NCBI GenBank assembly: GCA_036835325.1 | Contig: DAITMF010000036.1 | Span: forward strand, 1 to 32,054 | DNA length: 32,054 bases | Source: CAMCHP01 sp036835325 | GTDB lineage: Bacteria; Bacteroidota; Bacteroidia; Flavobacteriales_D; Sanyastnellaceae | Direction: 5' to 3' | Shown here: positions 24,200 to 30,345 of the stretch, one piece after another | Layout: every line of letters starts with the position of its first letter | Position numbering within the stretch: position 1 is the stretch's first letter | The notes under the pieces: model-generated | Told to the model about the DNA's origin: nothing | Database searches by the model: none | What the model saw: the letters and a program-made list of their open reading frames with translations, nothing else | Translations under genes and position numbers: made by a program

Positions 24200-25837
24200 T
24201 TAGCGGTTCACAATCAGGCGCTCAACGGCAAGCTGCTCGCCCCAACGCAACTCAACGAGGTAAAGGCCGTTCTCAAGGCCATCGGGCACGGTGAAATTGC
24301 CCAAAACCTTCCCGTCCAATCCGTGCAAATACCCTGCTGCAAGCAACTTTCCATTGCGATCGCGCAGCGCATATTCTGCGCGTGCATCGGCACTTTGCTC
24401 GGTGCGCCATTCGATGTACACGCGGTCAGCCGTGGGATTCGGATACAGCAATGCACTGTTTTCGCCGGATGGATCACTGCTTCGCAGGATGAGGTGCGCC
24501 AGCCAAAAATCGGGAATGCCGTAGCCCATTGAATCGTTTGGAGCGGTGTAGAGGGATGCGCTTGCGCGGATGGCCTCCAGCACATCCTCAACGGGTGCAT
24601 TCGGATGGGCTTGCCGCAAGCAGGCGACCAATCCGCAGGTGATGGGCGCCGAGAAGGAGGTTCCGTTGGAGCGGCTCACTCCACCGTCTTGGTTCACCAC
24701 GGCAGCCGCCCGTCCTTGCGCGACCACATCGGGCTTGATGCGGCCATCGGCCGTCGGCCCGTAGCTGCTGAACGGGGCATGCACCCCGAGCGAGTCTACG
24801 GCCCCCACGGTAAGGATGCCTTGCGCATCTGCCGGTGCAGTGATGATGCGCCAGGCCGATGTTCCGCTGTTGCCTGCGCTGGTTACCAGCAGCATTCCAC
24901 GTTCGGAGGCCTTGGTGGCAGCAATGCTGATGCGCGCAGTTTGTCCGTCCATATCGGCGGGGGTGTGGCTTTGCGTTTCGTCGTCGTAGTTGCTGTAGCC
25001 CAGCGAGGTGTTAACGATTTCGATGCCGGCGGCGTCGGCATGCTCAATGGCGGCGATCCAGTTGTCTTCTTCGATGATGAATTCTGAGCCTGCATCTTCG
25101 GTGCGGTAGAGGAAGTAGGAGGCGTCAGGCGCTGTGCCGCCGTACAATCCGCTGAGTTCACCGGCCATGCAGCCGAGCACTGCGGTTCCGTGGTTGCTGC
25201 CTTGTGCGACAAAACTTCCGCCTGAAACAAAGTCAACGCTTTGCACCAATCGATTGTCTGCACGCACACGCTGAAACGCTGCAAGTTCATCGACGTTATT
25301 GAAGCCGGCATCCATCACCGCGATGCGCATGCCTTGGCCGGTGTAGCCTGCAGCATGGAGGTGGTGGCCGTTTAGCCGAGCAATTTGTGTGTAGGCGAGT
25401 CCGTAGCGACTGCTGTCAATGGCTTCAAACCTGCCGCTCCGCTCAACAGGCAAGGACGTAGCATCCGGACGGCGTGCTTCAACGCTTCGCGTTTGCGCCA
25501 CAAACGGCAATGCCTCGATTTCGGCGATGCGGTCAGGGTTTAGCGTTTTGATGGTGATGGCATTGAACCACCGGCTTTGGTGAAAGTACTCGATGTCGCC
25601 CAAGGCCAATACCGCGTCGATGTACTGCGGGTTGACCGGCAGGTCTTCGGGGGTAACGGCGATGCCGAATCGTTCGCGGCGTTCGAGTGCAGCTTCTGAC
25701 AGAAAGGCGAGGGGTTGTTCAACCGCGTACGGACTGTCGTTTTTGTCGGTAAACTGCACCCAATACTTGTTCGGGGCCGTTTGCGCGGCGGCGAACAGCG
25801 AGAGAAAGAATGCTATGCCAAATGCAAGTGCTTTCAA
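24200..25837 (-). CDS. Secreted S8 (subtilisin-like) serine protease with T9SS sorting domain
   Basis: 545 residues. A signal peptide (ALAFGIAFFLSLFAAAQ) and a propeptide-like region (about 24-135) precede the S8 domain. The catalytic triad is visible: D176 in 'RIAVMDAGFNN', H216 in 'SNHGTAVLG' and S394 in 'SNGTSFSAP', with the oxyanion Asn at N323 ('SAGNSG'). The C-terminal 'LLYPNPTADRVYIEW', 'RDRNGKLLAAG' and 'ENGLYLVELRW' form a T9SS sorting domain. No ATG is available: the start is TTG at 25837, whose TTGA overlaps the stop of the upstream lipoprotein gene. It is the last gene of a MORN protein-lipoprotein-protease operon. Substrate unknown. Confidence 0.93.
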   Translation of the reverse strand: MKALAFGIAFFLSLFAAAQTAPNKYWVQFTDKNDSPYAVEQPLAFLSEAALERRERFGIAVTPEDLPVNPQYIDAVLALGDIEYFHQSRWFNAITIKTLNPDRIAEIEALPFVAQTRSVEARRPDATSLPVERSGRFEAIDSSRYGLAYTQIARLNGHHLHAAGYTGQGMRIAVMDAGFNNVDELAAFQRVRADNRLVQSVDFVSGGSFVAQGSNHGTAVLGCMAGELSGLYGGTAPDASYFLYRTEDAGSEFIIEEDNWIAAIEHADAAGIEIVNTSLGYSNYDDETQSHTPADMDGQTARISIAATKASERGMLLVTSAGNSGTSAWRIITAPADAQGILTVGAVDSLGVHAPFSSYGPTADGRIKPDVVAQGRAAAVVNQDGGVSRSNGTSFSAPITCGLVACLRQAHPNAPVEDVLEAIRASASLYTAPNDSMGYGIPDFWLAHLILRSSDPSGENSALLYPNPTADRVYIEWRTEQSADARAEYALRDRNGKLLAAGYLHGLDGKVLGNFTVPDGLENGLYLVELRWGEQLAVERLIVNR

Positions 25838-26511
25838 TTGCTACCAAAACCGATGACCGATAGGTAGAGTTCACTTCCGGTGATCTGAAAGTTCTGAAAG
25901 GTGAGGTTTTTAAAGTGTTTTTGGATGAGCCCCACGTTGCGGGCGTAGACTTCCCATGCCACTTGTTGTTCGACTAGGTTGATGTTGTTGCGCTGGTCAA
26001 TGCGCACGGTTTCGTCGAAGTCGTAAAAGCCGATTTGGTAGGGTTGGGCAACCGGTCCGGCGACGTAGTCCCAACGGTCCATCACATTGTAGGCATTGCC
26101 GTCCCACGTTTCGCCTTCGGCGAGTGGGAACACCATGACCACGTAGCGTTGGTTGTCTTCAACGCGCTGTGCGTTGGTGGGGGTGCGTTTTTGTTCGAGC
26201 ACTTGTACGAGCTCGTAGTCGTCGGTGAGCGCGAAGCGGATGCTGCGTTCGATGCGGGTAGCGGTGTGGCCGTTTCCGTCAATGAAGCTTTCGGCGACGA
26301 ATTCGCGCATGAAGTAGTTGAGGGTATCGGAGGTTCCGGCATCGTGGGTGATTTCCTGCACTTGGTACTCAACGAAGCCGCCTGTGAGGTTGGGGAAGTA
26401 GTCGTAATGGAAGTCAATGGCGTCGTAGCTGGGTTCTTTGGCGCATCCGGTGAGCAGCAGCACTGCTGCAATGGTTAAACCGCTAACACTGAGTCGACGT
26501 GCTGATTTCAT
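25834..26511 (-). CDS. Lipoprotein of unknown function
   Basis: 225 residues. The signal peptide ends in the lipobox 'LLLTGC' with the lipidated Cys at residue 23. The mature part is soluble and acidic ('DAIDFHYDYFPNLTGGFVEY', 'TRIERSIRFALTDDYELVQV', 'RWDYVAGPVAQPYQIGFYDF'). It looks like a conserved Bacteroidota lipoprotein, but I recognise no named domain. The ATG at 26511 overlaps the stop of the MORN-repeat gene (ATGA), and its own stop overlaps the protease start (TTGA). It is therefore tightly coupled to both neighbours. Confidence 0.85.
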   Translation of the reverse strand: MKSARRLSVSGLTIAAVLLLTGCAKEPSYDAIDFHYDYFPNLTGGFVEYQVQEITHDAGTSDTLNYFMREFVAESFIDGNGHTATRIERSIRFALTDDYELVQVLEQKRTPTNAQRVEDNQRYVVMVFPLAEGETWDGNAYNVMDRWDYVAGPVAQPYQIGFYDFDETVRIDQRNNINLVEQQVAWEVYARNVGLIQKHFKNLTFQNFQITGSELYLSVIGFGSN

Positions 26512-27593
26512 TTGGTGGTGGTTGAAGTAAGTTGACCTCCGACGTAGGTTTCAATTTTAGTGATTTTTCCTTTTTCGTCGTAGTAGGTGAGGGTGCCTTC
26601 GGGTTTGTCGTTTAGGTAATCGCCTTCGCAAAGCACGGCTGTGCCCTTGAGTTTTTCGATGAATTGAATGCCGCCGCCCGGTGCGGGGTCGTTCATGGGT
26701 TCGCGCACCCATTCGCCGGTATTGTGCCATTCGGTGAACGGACCGTTCTTTTTGCCGTCTTCGTAAACGTAGGTGGCTTTGGGGATGCCTCCGGGGTAGT
26801 AATCGGTGAATTCACCGTTTTCGCGGCGGGTGGCGATTTCTTCGCCGAGTTTGTACTTGGTGGTAATGCGGATTTTGCCGCCTTCGAAGTGCATCCAAAT
26901 GCCGTCTTTCAATCCGTTCACGTAGTTGCCCTTAATGAGCAATGAGCCGTCAGATTCGTAGAGAATGGTTTCACCGTGGAAGGTGTCGTTGGCATGGTTG
27001 CGCACAGCGTGTGCACGTCCGTTTTCGAAGTACTCGATGAATTTACCTTCTTTTTTTCCGTCGACGTAATATTCTTCACGGAGGATTTTCCCCGAATCGT
27101 AGAACGAGCGCGATTCACCGTGCTTGAGTCCGAGCTTGTAAGTTTCGCGCGACTTGAGGTCGCTTGTTTCGTTGTAGAAGACCCATTCGCCGTCGCGTAC
27201 CTTATCGGGCTGTTTGGTTTCAGGGTCGATGCCTTGTTTGTAGTGGCCTTCGCTCATCACCCGGCCGTTGGGGTGGTAGTGCACGGCATACATGTGTGCG
27301 GTGCCTTCGAGGTGTTCAACGCGGCGCATGGGCTTGCCGTCATCGTACCAAAACCAGAAAGTGCCTTGCGGCACGTCGTTGATGAACTCGCCTTTGTAGT
27401 ATATACGTCCGTTCTGGTACACTTTGACCCAGAGGCCTTGTTTGCCTTTGGCATCCTCACGGTTGAAGTCGACGCCGGCTTTGCCTTGTGGAATGGTCGG
27501 GTCAGGAGCCGGAACATTGGGTTGGCTCCATCCATCCATCCCCAAAAAAAGAAAGAAGGCGAAAAGCAGTGTGCGAATGGCAAATCCTTGCAT
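26508..27593 (-). CDS. Secreted MORN/YwqK-like repeat protein
   Basis: 361 residues. A signal peptide (AIRTLLFAFFLFLGMDGWSQ) is followed by about ten MORN-like repeats such as 'NGRIYYKGEFINDVPQGTFW', 'DGEWVFYNETSDLKSRETYK', 'GKKEGKFIEYFENGRAHAVR' and 'LKDGIWMHFEGGKIR'. Such repeats occur in proteins annotated as 'toxin-antitoxin YwqK family antitoxin', a label without clear functional support. No toxin gene adjoins. It is first in a three-gene minus-strand operon. TAATTTCG (27605 to 27598) lies 4 nt before the ATG. It is divergent from mdh. Confidence 0.88.
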   Translation of the reverse strand: MQGFAIRTLLFAFFLFLGMDGWSQPNVPAPDPTIPQGKAGVDFNREDAKGKQGLWVKVYQNGRIYYKGEFINDVPQGTFWFWYDDGKPMRRVEHLEGTAHMYAVHYHPNGRVMSEGHYKQGIDPETKQPDKVRDGEWVFYNETSDLKSRETYKLGLKHGESRSFYDSGKILREEYYVDGKKEGKFIEYFENGRAHAVRNHANDTFHGETILYESDGSLLIKGNYVNGLKDGIWMHFEGGKIRITTKYKLGEEIATRRENGEFTDYYPGGIPKATYVYEDGKKNGPFTEWHNTGEWVREPMNDPAPGGGIQFIEKLKGTAVLCEGDYLNDKPEGTLTYYDEKGKITKIETYVGGQLTSTTTK

Positions 27594-27597
27594 GGTT

Positions 27598-27605
27598 CGA
27601 AATTA
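27598..27605 (-). promoter_or_regulatory. -7-like box abutting the MORN-protein start
   Basis: On the minus strand TAATTTCG (one mismatch from TAnnTTTG) ends 4 nt before the ATG at 27593, suggesting a leaderless or near-leaderless transcript. Confidence 0.45.
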
Positions 27606-27645
27606 ATGAATTCAGTTGGTGTTTCTTTGAGGGTGAACGGACGGC

Positions 27646-27673
27646 TTTGAACAAAAATTGTTTCGTAATTTTG
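27646..27673 (+). promoter_or_regulatory. Promoter of mdh
   Basis: TAATTTTG (27666-27673) is an exact -7 match. A TTTG (27646-27649) 16 nt upstream is a plausible -33 element. The leader would be about 55 nt. Confidence 0.55.
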
Positions 27674-27734
27674 CAACGCATATCGGGAGTATCCCGTAAA
27701 TCAAGGTGATGCGAAACCCTAAAAACGTTCTTTC

Positions 27735-28676
27735 ATGAAAGTTACTGTAGTCGGCGCCGGCAATGTGGGCGCCACCTGTGCTGATGTACTGGCCCAGCGC
27801 GAAATTGCCAATGAGATTGTTCTTCTCGACATCAAAGAAGGCTTTGCCGAAGGCAAGGCCCTCGATATTTGGCAAACTTCGCCCATCAACCTGTACGATT
27901 CACGTACGGTAGGTTCTACCAATGACTATGCCAAAACTGCCGGCTCAGATGTGGTGGTTATCACCTCAGGTTTGCCACGCAAGCCCGGAATGAGCCGCGA
28001 CGATTTGATCGCGACCAACGCCGGCATCGTGAAGAGCGTTACCGAAAACATCATCAAGCACTCACCCGATGCGAAAATCATCGTGGTGTCGAATCCGCTT
28101 GACGTTATGACCTACTGCGCGTACCTCACTGCAAAGGTTGACAGCTCGAAGGTGTTTGGTATGGCCGGTATTCTCGATACTGCACGCTACCGCGCCTTCC
28201 TCGCGACCGAATTGAACGTGTCTCCGAAAGACATTCAGGCTGTGCTCATGGGTGGCCACGGCGACACCATGGTTCCACTTCCACGTTACACCACGGTAGG
28301 TGGTATTCCGGTAACCGAACTCATCGCTGAAGACAAGCTGAACGCCATCGTTGAACGCACCAAGAAAGGTGGCGGCGAAATCGTGAACCTGCTCGGAACC
28401 TCGGCGTGGTATGCTCCGGGTGCGGCTGCAGCGCAAATGGTTGAGGCCATCGTGCGCGACCAAAAGCGCATCTTCCCTGTGTGCGCGTGGCTTACCGGCG
28501 AGTACGGCTTGAGCGACATCTACTTGGGGGTTCCTGTGAAACTCGGCAAAAACGGCATCGAAGAAATCATCGAGCTGCAGCTCAATGCCGAAGAGAAAGA
28601 ATTGCTCTACGCATCGGCGAAAGCCGTGAAAGAAGTGATGGATGTGCTTGACAACATGAAAGTTGTAGGCGCCTAA
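27735..28676 (+). CDS. mdh: Malate dehydrogenase (NAD-dependent, LDH-like type)
   Basis: A 313-residue TCA-cycle enzyme interconverting malate and oxaloacetate. The Rossmann motif 'VTVVGAGNVGATCADVL' opens the protein, and D32 in 'LLDIKEG' marks NAD preference. The substrate Arg residues are in 'GLPRKPGMSRDDL' and 'LDTARYRAFLA', and the catalytic His is in 'MGGHGDTMVPL'. Length and the 'FGMAGILDTARYR' signature fit the LDH-like MDH group common in Bacteroidota. ATG 27735. It stands alone between its own promoter and terminator. Confidence 0.97.
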   Translation: MKVTVVGAGNVGATCADVLAQREIANEIVLLDIKEGFAEGKALDIWQTSPINLYDSRTVGSTNDYAKTAGSDVVVITSGLPRKPGMSRDDLIATNAGIVKSVTENIIKHSPDAKIIVVSNPLDVMTYCAYLTAKVDSSKVFGMAGILDTARYRAFLATELNVSPKDIQAVLMGGHGDTMVPLPRYTTVGGIPVTELIAEDKLNAIVERTKKGGGEIVNLLGTSAWYAPGAAAAQMVEAIVRDQKRIFPVCAWLTGEYGLSDIYLGVPVKLGKNGIEEIIELQLNAEEKELLYASAKAVKEVMDVLDNMKVVGA

Positions 28677-28701
28677 GACATCGCTTTGGTTTGAAATCGG
28701 A

Positions 28702-28727
28702 ACGGCTCCTTCGGGAGCCGTTTTTTT
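28702..28727 (+). terminator. Rho-independent terminator of mdh
   Basis: An 8-bp stem, ACGGCTCC and GGAGCCGT, with a UUCG tetraloop (28710-28713), followed by seven T (28721-28727). Confidence 0.92.
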
Positions 28728-28805
28728 GTGCGTTTTTTTAGGGTTTCCGCCGGGGCGGATGAGGTACATCTCGTCGGAGAAATCAGTTTTTCGTAACTTT
28801 AAACT

Positions 28806-29009
28806 ATGAAAACCCTACGGTACACGACCAAAGCGGAGAGCAATGCCGAGCGTGAGCGTGCTTTTTTGGCTCTTTCAAGCGAAAACCGATTGGCGTGGTT
28901 CCTGAGCCATTCTGGGCAAGTGGCAGCTTACTCTAGGCGGGATTCTATCGAGAATTCTGAGTCGTTCGTCTTGTTGCACAAAGACTACGGTAAGAAGTCA
29001 GTGCACTGA
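28806..29009 (+). CDS. Small hypothetical protein
   Basis: 67 residues, highly charged: 'MKTLRYTTKAESNAERERAF', then 'LALSSENRLAWFLSHSGQVA' and a tail with 'ESFVLLHKDYGKKSVH'. No signal peptide or membrane segment. Small proteins of this look often sit next to a nucleotidyltransferase gene in Bacteroidota, but that is from memory and none follows here. TAACTTTA (28794-28801) lies 4 nt before the ATG. The next 177 bases, up to the ATPase ATG, hold no gene I can support. It may be an orphan left after loss of a partner. Confidence in coding is moderate. Confidence 0.55.
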   Translation: MKTLRYTTKAESNAERERAFLALSSENRLAWFLSHSGQVAAYSRRDSIENSESFVLLHKDYGKKSVH

Positions 29010-29123
29010 TTTTTTTGTTCACAGTGAGCACACAAAACGGCTGCCATTTTCCATCGATTGAATCTCATGCCTGAATCATCCGTTTTCACGGATGCGCGAC
29101 GTCTCTTGCTGATTGGCGTGTGA

Positions 29124-29186
29124 AATCCCCAAAAACGATATGATTTTGGTGAATAAAATCCCCAAAATCTTTTAAATTTGGGGATT
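29124..29186 (+). promoter_or_regulatory. Palindromic operator/promoter of the AAA_14 ATPase gene
   Basis: AATCCCCAAA (29157-29166) and its exact inverse TTTGGGGATT (29177-29186) are separated by 10 bp, and the right arm touches the ATG at 29187. A third half-site AATCCCCAAA lies at 29124-29133, exactly 33 bp upstream in direct orientation. The -7 box TAAATTTG (29173-29180) is embedded in the palindrome. This is the layout of a dimeric regulator site; the regulator is unknown. Confidence 0.6.
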
Positions 29187-30314
29187 ATGATTGCTCGGAC
29201 GCTTGAACATGTGCTCAAAGAACGCTTCGGAAGAGGCAAGGCCATTGTCGTTTTAGGGCCAAGGCAAGTGGGCAAAACCACATTGGTGAACCACTGCTTG
29301 GCTGACCATGAGGTGTTGTTTCTTAACGGTGATGATATCAACGTCCGTCGCACGCTAGAGACTGCAGGAGGGGCGGTGCTTAAGGCATTGATTGGGAAGT
29401 TCAGATGGGTGTTCATTGATGAAGCACAACGCATTCGGGACATTGGTTTGGTGTCGAAGTTGATTGTAGATGGCTTCAACGATGTACAACTCGTCATCAG
29501 CGGCTCATCGGCCCTTGACATCAACCAAGCGCTGCAAGAACCGCTCACAGGCCGAAAGTTTGAGTATCATCTTTACCCCATCGGTTGGGAAGAGTTTGAA
29601 GATCACGTTGGTTACCTTGAGGCCCAAGCCCAACTCGAAGAGCGCTTGATCTATGGCATGTATCCTGATGTGATTGTAAACCGAAGCAATGCGCAAGAGA
29701 TCCTCAAGCAATTGGCATCAAGCTACCTCTACAAAGATGTTTTGGCGCTTTCGGGTATTCGCAGACCTGAGTTGCTCGAAAAATTGCTGCAAGCTTTGGC
29801 TCTTCAAATTGGCAATGAGGTGTCGTACAACGAATTGGCCCAATTGCTCGGGGTTGACAAGGCAACGGTTGCCAAGTACATTGATTTGCTGGAGAAAACC
29901 TTCATTGTGTTTAAGCTGCGCAGTTTCAACCGAAATGCGCGCAACGAAATCAAGAACAACCGGAAGATTTATTTCTACGACACCGGTATACGCAACGCCA
30001 TTCTTAACAACTTCAACGCGCTCGATCTCAGAGCCGACAAAGGAGCACTGTGGGAGAACTTCCTGATTGTTGAGCGGATGAAGCGCAATGCCTACCACCA
30101 ACGCCACGTGAACAGCTACTTTTGGCGCACCACTACCGGACAAGAAATCGACTACGTTGAAGAAGCCAACGGCATTCTTACAGCATACGAGTTTAAATGG
30201 AAAACTCAACCGATGCATAAAATGCCTGCTTCATTCTTCGCAAACTACACGGCACAAGGAGAACTGATTGACACAAGCTCTTTCAGAGATTTCGTACGTT
30301 TTCAGGGCCGTTGA
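29187..30314 (+). CDS. ATP-binding protein, AAA_14 / DUF4143 family
   Basis: 375 residues. Walker A 'GPRQVGKTTL' (about residues 24-33), Walker B 'WVFIDEAQRI' and 'LVISGSSALDI' identify the AAA_14 ATPase domain. 'LTGRKFEYHLYPIGWEEF' is the family's characteristic continuation. After a winged-helix-like part ('SYNELAQLLGVDKATVAKYI'), the C-terminal DUF4143 domain shows 'KIYFYDTGIRNAIL' and 'YFWRTTTGQEIDYVEE', a nuclease-like fold segment. The family is widespread, often in many copies per genome, and its role is unclear. ATG 29187 is chosen over the upstream TTG at 29178, which is inside the operator. It converges with the next gene. Confidence 0.9.
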   Translation: MIARTLEHVLKERFGRGKAIVVLGPRQVGKTTLVNHCLADHEVLFLNGDDINVRRTLETAGGAVLKALIGKFRWVFIDEAQRIRDIGLVSKLIVDGFNDVQLVISGSSALDINQALQEPLTGRKFEYHLYPIGWEEFEDHVGYLEAQAQLEERLIYGMYPDVIVNRSNAQEILKQLASSYLYKDVLALSGIRRPELLEKLLQALALQIGNEVSYNELAQLLGVDKATVAKYIDLLEKTFIVFKLRSFNRNARNEIKNNRKIYFYDTGIRNAILNNFNALDLRADKGALWENFLIVERMKRNAYHQRHVNSYFWRTTTGQEIDYVEEANGILTAYEFKWKTQPMHKMPASFFANYTAQGELIDTSSFRDFVRFQGR

Positions 30315-30345
30315 GAAACGAGCCGCCCAGGCCAAATACCGTCTC

